The translations under genes and the position numbers were made by a program. 64,000 nt of DNA from Chitinophaga pollutisoli (lineage in GTDB: Bacteria; Bacteroidota; Bacteroidia; Chitinophagales; Chitinophagaceae). Shown here one piece after another: positions 1 to 9,368 of the stretch (positions are counted from its first letter, which is position 1; each line of letters opens with the position of its first letter). The notes below the pieces were generated by a model. That model was not told the origin of the DNA, searched no databases, and worked only from the letters and a program-made list of their open reading frames with translations. The stretch lies in NCBI RefSeq assembly GCF_038396755.1, contig NZ_CP149822.1:1612001-1676000 (forward strand), given 5' to 3'.

Positions 1-122
1 TTGTATTGCTTTTTCATGTAAGCATGGGAAGAACCGGATTTTTTCGAAGCAGCGCAGGAGGCCAGCAATGCGATGGCTGACAGGAACAGCAGGTTTCGGA
101 GATTAACGAATGGTAAGGTCAT
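1..122 (-). CDS. Lipoprotein N-terminus (partial gene)
   Basis: Reading the minus strand from the ATG at 122 gives about 40 residues before the window edge. They form a classic lipoprotein signal: a short polar start, a hydrophobic stretch (LLFLSAIALLAS) and a lipobox cysteine (LLASC), followed by a Ser/Lys-rich linker. The protein is therefore expected to be exported and lipid-anchored. The functional domain lies outside the window, so no function can be given. It points the same way as the operon at 214-7474 but lies downstream of it, with its start about 90 bases after the VWA stop. Confidence 0.6.
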   Translation of the reverse strand, partial: MTLPFVNLRNLLFLSAIALLASCAASKKSGSSHAYMKKQY

Positions 123-213
123 ATGCTTGCGATTTAGGCGCAAATATATGTAAAACCCCACTAATCAATCAGTTATGAAAATAAACAACCATATGAAAAC
201 TATTTCGGATAGA

Positions 214-1353
214 TTATTTCCTGAGTGACAAATCTTCGCTGGCCGCCCAGCCGGCGATATCCTGTTTGCCAAGTGCTGCGGCCATGAGATCGGGAAATTT
301 ATCGGGCGTACATGCGAATACGGGGATGCCCAGGCCGGAGAAGAATTCGGCGTTGGCATGGTCGTAGGAAGGGGCGCCATCGTCGTTGAGCGCGAGCAAC
401 ACCACCACCTGAACACCTGCCGCCGCAAGCTCCGCTGCACGTTTGCGCATCTCTGCTTCGTTTCCGCCTTCGTACAGATCCGTAATGAGCACCAGCACGG
501 TATCCATCGGGCGGGTGATGATCTGCCGGCAGTAAGTGAGCGCGGCATTGATGTCTGTTCCGCCGCCGAGTTGTACGCCAAACAGCAACTCCACCGGGTC
601 GGTCAGTTCCTCGGTAAGGTCGGCCACGGCCGTATCGAACACGACCATTTTCGTTTTGATCGCGGGGATGGAAGCCATCACCGAGCCGAAGATACCGGAA
701 TACACCACGGAAGTGCCCATGGAAGCGCTTTGGTCGATACAGAGGACCACATCCTTTAGGGCGTTGCGCCGACGGCCGTAACCCACTTTTTGTTCGGGGA
801 TGATCGTTTTGAATTCGGGCTGGTAGTGCCGGAGGTTCCTGCGGATGGTCATGTCCCAGTTGATTTCGTTGTGCCGGGGCTTGTAGTTGCGCATGCTGCG
901 GTTGAGGCTGCCGGTAACGGCTTGCTGCATGGGGTTCGACAGTTTGCGCACAAGTTCGTCCACTACCTTGCGCACCACTTGCCGGGCGGTTTCCCTGGTT
1001 TTGTCGGGGATCACGCGGCTGAGGGTCATGAGCGTGGCCACGAGGTGCACGTCGGGCGTTACGTTTTCCAACATTTCATTTTCGAACAGCATCTGGGTGA
1101 GGTTGAGGCGTTTGAGCGCGTCCTGCTGCATCACCTGCACCACTGAATTCGGGAAAAAGGTGCGGATATCGCCCAGCCAGCGGCTGACGTTGGGAGACGA
1201 AGGCCCCAGGCCGCCGCTTCTTTCACTATCGTACAGCGCTTCCAGCGTACGGTCCATGCGCAGTTCATCGCCCCCGAGCGATACGCCGGTGCCGTCGTTT
1301 TCGCCGCCACCAAGGATGAGGCGCCATTTGCGGAGATTGTATTCGTTGTTCAT
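214..1353 (-). CDS. VWA domain protein (YehP-like)
   Basis: A 379-residue protein with a von Willebrand factor A domain in its C-terminal half. A complete MIDAS is visible: DxSxS at residues 207-211 (DQSAS), Thr266 in a GGT motif and Asp292 in an ITD motif, so it should bind a divalent metal and a partner protein. The first ~190 residues are helical and specific to this family. It is the last gene of a five-gene minus-strand operon and its start overlaps the stop of the DUF5682 gene by 4 bases, which indicates translational coupling. MoxR-type ATPases typically work with VWA partners, and the MoxR gene is two genes upstream. Length and neighbours resemble E. coli YehP. No signal peptide is seen, so it is probably cytoplasmic. 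The substrate is unknown. Confidence 0.9.
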   Translation of the reverse strand: MNNEYNLRKWRLILGGGENDGTGVSLGGDELRMDRTLEALYDSERSGGLGPSSPNVSRWLGDIRTFFPNSVVQVMQQDALKRLNLTQMLFENEMLENVTPDVHLVATLMTLSRVIPDKTRETARQVVRKVVDELVRKLSNPMQQAVTGSLNRSMRNYKPRHNEINWDMTIRRNLRHYQPEFKTIIPEQKVGYGRRRNALKDVVLCIDQSASMGTSVVYSGIFGSVMASIPAIKTKMVVFDTAVADLTEELTDPVELLFGVQLGGGTDINAALTYCRQIITRPMDTVLVLITDLYEGGNEAEMRKRAAELAAAGVQVVVLLALNDDGAPSYDHANAEFFSGLGIPVFACTPDKFPDLMAAALGKQDIAGWAASEDLSLRK

Positions 1354-3551
1354 GCGTATCCGAGTATTTGCATGATGACAGGCAGGCTCTGCGCCGCGCG
1401 GCTGGCATCAAATTCGAAGTTTGTTTCCTCCGGGAGCGGCGCGGCCCCACCACAGCCCTGCTTCACTTTTTCACCGAGCCTCCTTCTTTCGGCATGGGTA
1501 AAATGCGCGAAAGTCCGCCGGAGCAAAGGGAGCACCTGGTTAAAGTTGTTTTCGTCGAGCGTGGCTACCCAGTTGTTGACCACTTGCCAGAGTTGCGGAT
1601 CCAGCAGCAAGAGGGTGCCGCTGCCTTTCAGGAACCCCTCCAGCCAGGCGGCCGCAATAGCCGGCGCCGTGGCATGCGACATGGCGAAATTGAACGCCCG
1701 CACCAATGGTTCGTCTTTCAGCAACTGGGCATCCACCAGCAGCCTTGTGCTATATCCTGCCAATACAGGCGCCGTTTGCCGGCCATTGGCTACCATCCGC
1801 AGCATCTGCTGCCATTCGGCGGTGGTAGCGGGCTGCTGCAGGAGATTCACCGCGTCATTCATCCTGTATAACAATTCCAGCAGCGTTTGTGCCGCGTCGT
1901 CGGAAATGGAGTTGCAGGCGTTGGGCAAGCTGATGCAAATGCGCGTGATGATGCCCGTCGCGATGTCCGTTACCATCACCGCGTCTGTTTTGCGGACGTT
2001 GCCGTAACGGCTGATGCTCACCAGCGGAGGGATCACTTCCATGAGCTGCATCACATCGCTGCTGGCGGCAGACAGGTTGTTGAGCATTCCGATCAGCGTT
2101 TCCACCGCATCCGGCAGCTCCGCAGGAATCGTGGCCGACAGCAGCTGGCTCACTTTCGGCAACGAGCCTGTCCCCTCCGCTTCTGCCACCACGAACCGCG
2201 CCGCGGCTTCCGCCACTGTATTTCCCCACACTCCTTTTTCGATGATCTCGATGGTATACGCGGGGTCCCATTGCAGGCGCCATTGTTCTTTGAAGGTTCC
2301 CTTGCCGCCGGCTTCGCTCCGCTGCGCCCATTCGATCCCCAGCAGCTGCAGGCGATGCAGGAACACGCTGCGTTCCAGGTCGTTTTCCTTGCGGAGGTCG
2401 AGCAGGTAATCTTTCCAGTCGGCGGATGCCGGCAGGCGAAGCTTCTTCTGGTGCTTTTCGATATCCACCTGCAATGGCGGCTTCGGAATGGCGGAAGGCA
2501 CCTGCCCCATTTTGTTGCGCACGATCAGTTGTTCCCCGATCAATTTCATCATCACGCTTTCTCCCATGCACAGCACACTAATGGTGGCTTCATTCAGTTC
2601 TTCCAGCCCGGCTTTCGGCAAGCCGCGCAGGGCCGCCAGCGACTCCGCCAGCCGTACCGATTCGATCACATGCGCCACGGAAGTATCCATGTTATTTTCC
2701 CTGAAAAGCCGCGCCACGTTGGCCATCCAGCGCGAGCCGTCATCGTCCGGGTGATGCCAGACGTGCTCGTACCATCCCGGGGAATGGATCCCCGCGCCAT
2801 AGCCGCTCTGGTAACTGAGGCGGTTGTAGCTCCAGGGCGTCCAGGTGCATTCAGTTTTTACTTTCGGCAATCCTTTCAGCAGTTCGTTATCCGTTTTCTG
2901 CGAAGGCATATCCGTCAGTGCGGGCGCATGCCAGGCGCCGCAGATCACGGCGATCTCCTTATATTTTTCCTTTTCGGCCTGGCGAATGATCCTGCGCATG
3001 GAAGCTTCGCGCAGCTGCTCCTCCCGGTCGTGCCGCGAAGGATCGGATGCGCGCATAGCCTGCATCACTTCCCCGATCGCGTCGAACACCTGCTCGTTTT
3101 TCCGGCGGTGCTCGAAGGTATGTTCCCACCACCTTTCATGATCCGGAAACCCCGCCGCCAGGGCCATCGTTTCCATCGGGTGCGGCAATTGTTCGTCCGC
3201 ATTCGTTTCTTCCTTCGGCCGCTCTTCATCCTTCAACGCAAAACTATGCGCCACCGGCAGGTCCATGAACCGCACGGGAATATTGTTCCGCTTTGCATAC
3301 CGGATCGCCTGCCATTCCGGGGAAAATTCGGCGAAAGGATAGAAGACGGATCGCTTGATATCGTCGGACTGGTACACCAGGATCGCCACCGGCGGCTGCA
3401 AATCTTCGTGATCCGCCCATTGGAGGATATCATCCGCTTCCGGCGGCCCTTCCACCAGCACGATGTCGGGCCGGAGGCTTTCGAGGAACTGCTGCACATT
3501 GGCGGCGGAACCCGGTCCATGGTGCCGTATGCCTAAAACATGTATCGACAT
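1350..3551 (-). CDS. DUF5682 family protein (YehM-like)
   Basis: A 733-residue protein recognised as DUF5682 from its N-terminus, which has GIRHHGPGS at residues 7-15, then a VEGPPEADD segment, and further in a CGAWHAPAL segment. The His and Glu spacing recalls the TraB/TIKI/ChaN-like fold (inference). The rest is mainly helical. The gene sits between the MoxR ATPase gene, 12 bases upstream, and the VWA gene, which it overlaps by 4 bases. Length and order match E. coli yehM. No signal peptide or membrane segments are evident. The biochemical activity is not established. A hydrolase or a scaffold for the ATPase-VWA pair are both possible. Confidence 0.85.
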   Translation of the reverse strand: MSIHVLGIRHHGPGSAANVQQFLESLRPDIVLVEGPPEADDILQWADHEDLQPPVAILVYQSDDIKRSVFYPFAEFSPEWQAIRYAKRNNIPVRFMDLPVAHSFALKDEERPKEETNADEQLPHPMETMALAAGFPDHERWWEHTFEHRRKNEQVFDAIGEVMQAMRASDPSRHDREEQLREASMRRIIRQAEKEKYKEIAVICGAWHAPALTDMPSQKTDNELLKGLPKVKTECTWTPWSYNRLSYQSGYGAGIHSPGWYEHVWHHPDDDGSRWMANVARLFRENNMDTSVAHVIESVRLAESLAALRGLPKAGLEELNEATISVLCMGESVMMKLIGEQLIVRNKMGQVPSAIPKPPLQVDIEKHQKKLRLPASADWKDYLLDLRKENDLERSVFLHRLQLLGIEWAQRSEAGGKGTFKEQWRLQWDPAYTIEIIEKGVWGNTVAEAAARFVVAEAEGTGSLPKVSQLLSATIPAELPDAVETLIGMLNNLSAASSDVMQLMEVIPPLVSISRYGNVRKTDAVMVTDIATGIITRICISLPNACNSISDDAAQTLLELLYRMNDAVNLLQQPATTAEWQQMLRMVANGRQTAPVLAGYSTRLLVDAQLLKDEPLVRAFNFAMSHATAPAIAAAWLEGFLKGSGTLLLLDPQLWQVVNNWVATLDENNFNQVLPLLRRTFAHFTHAERRRLGEKVKQGCGGAAPLPEETNFEFDASRAAQSLPVIMQILGYA

Positions 3552-3563
3552 TTTCCTTTGTTT

Positions 3564-4643
3564 TTATACCAGGTCGCGGCAGGCCCTGTAAATATCTTTC
3601 CATTCCGCCCGCGGCTTCACGACCGTTTCCAGGTATTCCTGCCAAACGAGCTTGTCCTGTACCGGATCTTTGATCACAGCACCGATAATACCTGCAGCGA
3701 GGTCTGCCGCCTTGAGCTGGCCATCTCCGAAATACCCCGCCATCGAAAGCCCGTTGTTGACCACCGATATTGCTTCGGCGGTACTGAGTGTTCCCGAAGG
3801 CACTTTGATCTTCGTTTTTCCGTCGAGCGTAACGCCGGAGCGAAGCTCGCGGAAGATAGTCACGATGCGGCGGATCTCTTCGAGCGCGGGCTTTTCCGCG
3901 GGCAGTTCCATCACTTTCTCAAAACTTTCCACCCGGCGTTTCACGATATCGATTTCCTCGTCCATACTATCCGGAACGGGCAGGATCACGGTATTGAAAC
4001 GGCGCTTCAATGCGCTGGAAAGATCGTTCACGCCCTTGTCGCGGTTATTTGCCGTGGCGATGACGTTAAACCCCTTCACCGCCTGCACTTCCGTATTCAG
4101 TTCGGGAACGGGTAATGTTTTTTCTGAAAGAATGGTGATGAGCGTGTCCTGCACATCGGCGCCTATGCGCGTCAGTTCTTCGATGCGGACGATCTTCCCG
4201 TCTTTCATCCCGCGCATCACCGGTGTTTCCACCAGCGCCCTTTCCGAAGGCCCTTCCGACAGCAGGCGCGCATAGTTCCAACCATAACGGATCGCTTCCT
4301 CGCTGGTTCCCGCCGTGCCCTGGATGATCATGGTACTATCGCCGCTGATCGCCGCGGCAATATGTTCGCTCACCCAGCTTTTGGCCGTTCCCGGCAGGCC
4401 GTAGAGCAACAGCGCGCGGTCTGTCGTGAGCGTTGCCACGGCGATTTCCATCAGGCGGCGGCTGCCGATATATTTAGGCGTGATCTCCATGCCGTTTTTC
4501 AATATGCCGCCCACCAGGTAGGTTACCACCGACTGCGGCGTGAGCTTCCAGTTGGCCGGGCGCTTGCCGCTGTCCTGCTTTTGCAGCTCCTCCAGTTCGT
4601 GGGCGTAAAGTTGTTCTGCATGACTGCGTAAGATGGTAGACAT
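3564..4643 (-). CDS. MoxR-family AAA+ ATPase (YehL-like)
   Basis: A 359-residue MoxR-type AAA+ ATPase. Walker A is GLPGTAKS at residues 82-89. Downstream are a Walker-B-like IEELTR segment, a sensor-1 ATAN motif and an arginine-finger region LKRRFN. MoxR ATPases act as chaperone-like remodelers that insert metals or activate partner complexes, usually through a VWA protein. Here the VWA partner is in the same operon. The gene is 12 bases upstream of the DUF5682 gene and about 12 bases downstream of the DUF5691 gene. The size is typical and no key motif appears lost. The client is unknown. Confidence 0.92.
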   Translation of the reverse strand: MSTILRSHAEQLYAHELEELQKQDSGKRPANWKLTPQSVVTYLVGGILKNGMEITPKYIGSRRLMEIAVATLTTDRALLLYGLPGTAKSWVSEHIAAAISGDSTMIIQGTAGTSEEAIRYGWNYARLLSEGPSERALVETPVMRGMKDGKIVRIEELTRIGADVQDTLITILSEKTLPVPELNTEVQAVKGFNVIATANNRDKGVNDLSSALKRRFNTVILPVPDSMDEEIDIVKRRVESFEKVMELPAEKPALEEIRRIVTIFRELRSGVTLDGKTKIKVPSGTLSTAEAISVVNNGLSMAGYFGDGQLKAADLAAGIIGAVIKDPVQDKLVWQEYLETVVKPRAEWKDIYRACRDLV

Positions 4644-4655
4644 AAATAAATGTTG

Positions 4656-6163
4656 TTAAGGGTTTATTGCATGAAATGATTGTAACGTCTGGTCTTTGAT
4701 GGATAACAATTGCAGGATATGCCCCGCCATGTCGGACCATCCTCTTTTACTGTATTCGTCATCGGGCGAAAACTGCTCCAGCTCTCCGGCGATCTGCAAT
4801 GGCAGCAGGTGCACGAATTTGTTATAGAATCCGCGGTTGTAATTGTAATGATTATTGGCCGCATGTTTCAGCACCACCCGCGCCACCTCCGGGCTCCATT
4901 CGGCGTCCTGTTCTTCGGTGAGATAACGGATAATCTGTACGCTGGAGTGGGGGAAATTCCGGATCATGTAGTCGTCGCGCTGTTTGCGCGGAAGGATGGG
5001 AAGGATGTCCGCGTAGTATTTGGTTTCGTCCCTGGTGAACAGTGGCGCCCAGGTTTCGCTCCTGTATTTACCCACGGCGAGGCCAATGGCGGGGAAGAAC
5101 GGTTCGGCGGTTTTGCTGGCGGAAAACAGGTCCAGGATCTGCTCCGGCGTTGCGTTCAGCTGCGCCTCCCACCATTCCGGCGGAATATATTGCATCAATT
5201 GATACACCACCATGAAAGATTCGGTAATGTTATTTTTATTGGCGCTGGTATTGATCTTGTTGATGCCGAGTTTGTAAATGTTTTCGTCGAAAGATTCCGG
5301 CACGTCGATGTCCAGCGTTCTGCGCGACGACAACCCCAGCATGGTTTTCTCCGTTCCCAAGCGGATGAGGGGTTTCAACAGTTCCTGGTAATGATGCACC
5401 ACGGACGACGCCGGAATTTTCTGCAGGATCTTCAGCGCTTCGTCTTTCACTTTCTGGCTTTTGTCTTGCAGCAACGATTCCAGCCACGGAAGCCCTGTCG
5501 CGAACATTTCCGCCGGAAGTTCCTTGAGCAGGTCCGTGCGGGAAGCGGCGGTTTCCTTCGCCCAGGTGCCTTGCAACCATTGCAATGCTTTGTCGGGATC
5601 GGCAAGCGCGGTACGCAGGAGTACGGGTTTCCGCTGCTGCGGCGTGCCATGTTCCCAGGTTTCATCGTCGGGCGCTGTAGCGGTGAATTGCCACTCTTTC
5701 CGGAACTGCGCCAGCCATCTGCCCCTGCGGCCGATAACGGCTTCGATCAGCGGGCGGAGGGTGCGCTGGTGCAGGGCGGTGTTGAGCAGGGAAGGCAGCG
5801 CTTCCGGCCATGCGATCCTTTTCCTTTCACCGGCGAGCCGCAGCCAGAGCGTGAGCAGGCCGGCGCTTTCGAAAGTCTGGATGTCTTTCAACGCCTGGTG
5901 GGCAGCCGGGCTGCAAAGTTCAGCTTCTTCTTCCGGGGCGGGCGTTACGGCCGGCAAGGCATGCTGTACCGGTAGCACGCCGCTCTGCCGGTAGTTGAAA
6001 GCGAGCGCGGCTACCTGCAGGAATTGCGCTTCGCGGTCAATGGCGGTGTTGTTATGTATCGCAGCAACCGGTTCCAGCAACAGGGGTTCCGCGACCGGCG
6101 GCGCGGGCAACCTTTTTCAATGCCGAGCTGGGCGGTTTGAATGATATCGGTCCAGAATTGCAT
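4656..6163 (-). pseudogene. DUF5691 family protein gene with apparent frameshift
   Basis: The open frame from 6110 (TTG) to 4656 gives 484 residues resembling DUF5691, a helical-repeat family that travels with SWIM, MoxR and VWA genes. The likely true start is the ATG at 6163, three bases after the SWIM gene stop. It reads MQFWTDIIQTAQLGIEK, which resembles the expected N-terminus, but in a different frame. The break lies in a run of five A on the coding strand (plus strand T run at 6113-6117). One more A would join the two frames into a 502-codon gene. A stop directly upstream in the second frame rules out a longer native start there. The break could be a sequencing error, a real mutation, or slippage at the AAA codon. 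Function is unknown. Confidence 0.75.
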
Positions 6164-6166
6164 GGT

Positions 6167-7474
6167 TTAATTTGAAAGGTGATGATATTTCCCCGCGGCC
6201 CACACGCCCAGGGGTTCGTACACATGTTCCCGGCCCAGTACGGCCATATCGAGCGGCCGCCCGCCGCTGACCGACAACAAAGCATACAACTGTTTAAAAC
6301 CGTCTTTCAGCTGCACCATGCGGTTATGTGCGTCGGCCAGCCACCACCCGCCGTTTACCTGCACCAGCCGCAGCTGTGCTACAATGTAAGGGCGCTCGCC
6401 GTCGAAAGGCAAAGTGCGGTAGACGGCCGCTGCCGCCGCCGTAACTTCCAGCCATCCGCTGCACGAAGTGTAGGCAGCCTGCGCACGGGTGGACTGCTGT
6501 TCCCGGATAACGGCACGCAAAGGTGCGGCAGACGGAAAGTATACCAGCTCCGCCCGGATGTACATCCCCGCGCTGAGCGAAAACGCCAGTCCCTGCCCAC
6601 GTACGCTGAATTGCAATACCAGCGCATAGCGTTGCGTGGAGGTACCATACAGCCAGTTTTTCTCCACGAGCAGGTTGTCTTCTTCGCTGGTTTGCTTGCC
6701 CAGCACGATCCAGGTGTCGGAAACGCCGGGATATGATTTGAGCGTTTCCTGGCTTTGGGTGAAGCCCGTGCCGCTGCGGATATCTTCCGCCAGGTCAGCG
6801 GGCAACGCGTTTCTGTTCAGGAAGCCTGTGGCAACGAGGTACATCCGGCAGAGCTGGTCCATAAAACGGCTTTGCCAGTCTTCGCGATAGAATCCCACCG
6901 AGCCGAGGTTCCGCACCATCCCGGCGAGCCCCGGCGCTTTGGCGTCGATCATCCGCCGGGCCATTTCAGAAAAGAAGCCAGGGTCTTTTTCCGGCATGGA
7001 AAGGATGCCGTTCCGGACGATATCTTTCATCCAGCGAAGCAATTCGGCGATACCGTCCTCCACTTGCTGTTCCCGCGTTTCTTTCCTTTTGACCTGCGCG
7101 GAAGCGTCCACCGGTTTGGCAATCGCTTCCGTCTTTTTCTCTTCGTGCTTCGTTCTTTTCTCCATCCATTCTATTACCCATGCCGGCGCGGTTGTATCCG
7201 TGAAGGCAGCGGCGTGCCGGGCATAAAGGAGCATCAGCCCCAACCCATGTTTGCAGGGAAATTTGCGGCTCGGGCAGGAGCATTTGAATGCGGTATTCGT
7301 AAGATCGATTTGCGCCTGGTAGGGCTTCGATCCGCTGCCCTGGCATTCGCCCCAGAGCGCGATATCGCTGATGCCTTTACTGACCCATTTGGAAGGATTG
7401 GCCAGCTCCCTGCCGGATTTGCGGGAAGATTCGTCGGGCGCAAGGGATAGTATTTGGTCTTCTGTCAGTTGCAA
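6167..7474 (-). CDS. SWIM zinc-finger protein (YehQ-like)
   Basis: A 435-residue protein with a SWIM zinc finger in its N-terminal quarter: the CxC pair in FKCSCPS followed by CKHG gives the CxCx(n)CxH pattern. SWIM domains bind zinc and mediate nucleic-acid or protein contacts. A charged Lys/Glu-rich linker follows (around KRTKHEEKKTEA), then a large C-terminal region with no recognised motif. It is the first gene of the five-gene operon and ends three bases before the likely DUF5691 start. Context resembles E. coli yehQ. It may be the substrate-sensing part of an ATPase-VWA machine (inference). Confidence 0.85.
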   Translation of the reverse strand: MQLTEDQILSLAPDESSRKSGRELANPSKWVSKGISDIALWGECQGSGSKPYQAQIDLTNTAFKCSCPSRKFPCKHGLGLMLLYARHAAAFTDTTAPAWVIEWMEKRTKHEEKKTEAIAKPVDASAQVKRKETREQQVEDGIAELLRWMKDIVRNGILSMPEKDPGFFSEMARRMIDAKAPGLAGMVRNLGSVGFYREDWQSRFMDQLCRMYLVATGFLNRNALPADLAEDIRSGTGFTQSQETLKSYPGVSDTWIVLGKQTSEEDNLLVEKNWLYGTSTQRYALVLQFSVRGQGLAFSLSAGMYIRAELVYFPSAAPLRAVIREQQSTRAQAAYTSCSGWLEVTAAAAAVYRTLPFDGERPYIVAQLRLVQVNGGWWLADAHNRMVQLKDGFKQLYALLSVSGGRPLDMAVLGREHVYEPLGVWAAGKYHHLSN

Positions 7475-7672
7475 GGGTGTCTTTTAAAAAATTGGCGATA
7501 GACAAACAAAATCATCCATCCGAAAATAGATAAAATAAACAACATTGATCCACTTGTGGGAATGAATGCATTATAGCTTCATCGCTGCTGATCTGACGTA
7601 AAATTACGGCGCTATCGCGCAGGGTATCTGCGCAGCGGATGGCTGCAAAAATTTCGCTGCAGATGATGGGTT

Positions 7673-8533
7673 TCAGGGCATGTTGAAGGGCTTTATCGTG
7701 CCGTCCGGCAAATATTCCAGCTCGCCAACGCACACCGACCTCCGGTGGCTGCCTCCTCCCGGGAGCGCGCCGTTATGGTAAAAAAGCCACGACTTCCCCA
7801 TGAAGTCCAGCGTGGCCGGACGGTTTGTTTCGCTGTTGTATGCAGGTCCGCAAACGATGCCGCGGAATTCCCAGGGCCCGTGGATGCTTCTGCTCATCGC
7901 GTAAGCAATCTGCTCGGGCTGGCCATAGCCGTACATGAGATAGTACCAGCTGTTCTTTTTGTAAAGATGACTGCCTTCCATGAACTGCGGCAGATCAATG
8001 GTCCGGATTTCGCTGTTAAGGCCTGTGAAGGTAACGTTGAGCTGCGCGAAGTGGCAGACCTGGTGGCCCCAGCAGATGTAGGACTTACCATCGTCATCCG
8101 TAAAAACAGTTGGGTCGAGGTTTTCTTTTTCGTTGTGCAGTTGCGGCAACATATCTCCCGTAATCAGCGGAGCGCCGATAGCATCCTGCCAGGGCCCACC
8201 GGGCGAAGGCGCCCTCGCCACCCCGATCGCCTTCCCGGGAATATCGCGGTGCGAAACGGCGACGAACCAATAATACGCACCCCCATGCGCGATCACCTTT
8301 GACGCATACGCATCGCCGGAAGCCCAGGCAAAATCGGTGGCCTTCAGCGGCGAGGGCAACTCCCGCCACGCCTCCAGTTCGGTGGAAGTAAAGCACAGCC
8401 AATCCTTCATCACATAATCATCCGTTCCCTCGGGAGGTTCGTCATGACCGGTAAAAAGATACACGGTTCCGTTGTGCTCCAGCACGGTGGGATCGGCGGT
8501 GAATTTGTGGCGGATGATGGGATTGCGGGACAT
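7673..8533 (-). CDS. Glycoside hydrolase family 43 enzyme
   Basis: A ~286-residue single-domain five-blade beta-propeller of GH43 type (arabinofuranosidase, xylosidase or related). The expected acidic triad is visible: Asp in ADPTV near the N-terminus, Asp in LDPTVF mid-protein, and Glu in MEGSH. WxF/WY blade repeats such as YYWFVAVSH and WYYLMYGYG are present. I chose the ATG at 8533, since a TTG nine bases upstream would overlap the stop of the upstream glycosylase gene. No signal peptide is seen, so it may act on imported oligosaccharides or be wrongly started. It lies 5 bases after the Fpg/Nei gene and probably shares its transcript. Substrate specificity cannot be read from the sequence. 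Confidence 0.88.
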   Translation of the reverse strand: MSRNPIIRHKFTADPTVLEHNGTVYLFTGHDEPPEGTDDYVMKDWLCFTSTELEAWRELPSPLKATDFAWASGDAYASKVIAHGGAYYWFVAVSHRDIPGKAIGVARAPSPGGPWQDAIGAPLITGDMLPQLHNEKENLDPTVFTDDDGKSYICWGHQVCHFAQLNVTFTGLNSEIRTIDLPQFMEGSHLYKKNSWYYLMYGYGQPEQIAYAMSRSIHGPWEFRGIVCGPAYNSETNRPATLDFMGKSWLFYHNGALPGGGSHRRSVCVGELEYLPDGTIKPFNMP

Positions 8534-8538
8534 GGCCT

Positions 8539-9267
8539 TCAATATTTATTTTGACAATTTTCACAGTAAAACGTTCTCCTTTTCGTTTTGCCCATATAGG
8601 ATTTTTGCAGGGGAATCTTGCACCGGGGGCATTCTTTTTTCGTGTGCACGTTCCAGTTCCGCTTCAACACGCCTTCTTTCTTCCATTGATAAAACCGGAA
8701 AGCAAAGCTGACAATCTCGCGGACCATTTGCCTGCGCTTCTCCACGGGCAGGTTACCCACCTTGCTGCCGGGATGCACCCGAATCAGCCAGGGCACCTCG
8801 TTTTTGAAGATATTCCCCGCACCGGCAAAGATCGTTTGATCGAGGATCGCGTCGCACAGCAGTGTATCGGGAATTTCTCTCAGCTTACGCAAAGCTTTCC
8901 GGGAACTCCATGCGTCGTTCATGATATCGCCGCTCCAATCGTACAGCGCATCCAACGGTTCTTCCAGCCATACCACGGAGCCCGCGTAAAAATTTACTTC
9001 TCCGTTTTTGAATTGCAATTGCAACCGGGGCTTCGTTTGCTTCCGTTCATTGATCAGGTAAGAGCCGAACAGCAGGAAATGCACCCGCACTGTAAACCCC
9101 GGGAAACAAAGCAGGAAATGCTTGCCCCAGGTCCGGAAGCGGACGGTTTTGTTTTCCAGCAGCTGTACGTCGAACGACTGTACCGTGCCGCCGGCGCTCA
9201 GCACCTTTTTCCCTTCGAACGGCGCCAATGCTTCTTTGAGTATAACGATGGAGGGTCCTTCAGGCAT
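8539..9267 (-). CDS. Fpg/Nei-family DNA glycosylase (endonuclease VIII-like)
   Basis: A 242-residue base-excision repair glycosylase/AP lyase. The mature N-terminus is Pro2-Glu3 (MPEGPS), the catalytic pair of the family, and MPEGP is closer to Nei than to MutM (MPELPE). A helix-two-turn-helix region with AGAGNIFKNE contacts DNA, and a C-terminal four-cysteine zinc finger is intact (CPRC ... CENC). Length is slightly short for the family. It is divergent from the HopJ gene and followed closely by the GH43 gene. Predicted role is removal of oxidised pyrimidines. Confidence 0.9.
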   Translation of the reverse strand: MPEGPSIVILKEALAPFEGKKVLSAGGTVQSFDVQLLENKTVRFRTWGKHFLLCFPGFTVRVHFLLFGSYLINERKQTKPRLQLQFKNGEVNFYAGSVVWLEEPLDALYDWSGDIMNDAWSSRKALRKLREIPDTLLCDAILDQTIFAGAGNIFKNEVPWLIRVHPGSKVGNLPVEKRRQMVREIVSFAFRFYQWKKEGVLKRNWNVHTKKECPRCKIPLQKSYMGKTKRRTFYCENCQNKY

Positions 9268-9327
9268 ACATTCCCCACATCAAACAACGGGCCACCGGAA
9301 CGGGAGGTATTGTTGTTCCGGATTTGC

Positions 9328-9335
9328 TATTTTTG
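9328..9335 (+). promoter_or_regulatory. Bacteroidota -7 box for the HopJ gene
   Basis: TATTTTTG matches the TANNTTTG consensus used by the Bacteroidota primary sigma factor. It lies 33 bases before the ATG of the HopJ-family gene, which predicts a leader of about 28 bases. The -33 element is weak. Confidence 0.45.
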
Positions 9336-9368
9336 ACCTTCGAACCATTTCAAACTATTCTAACCGGC

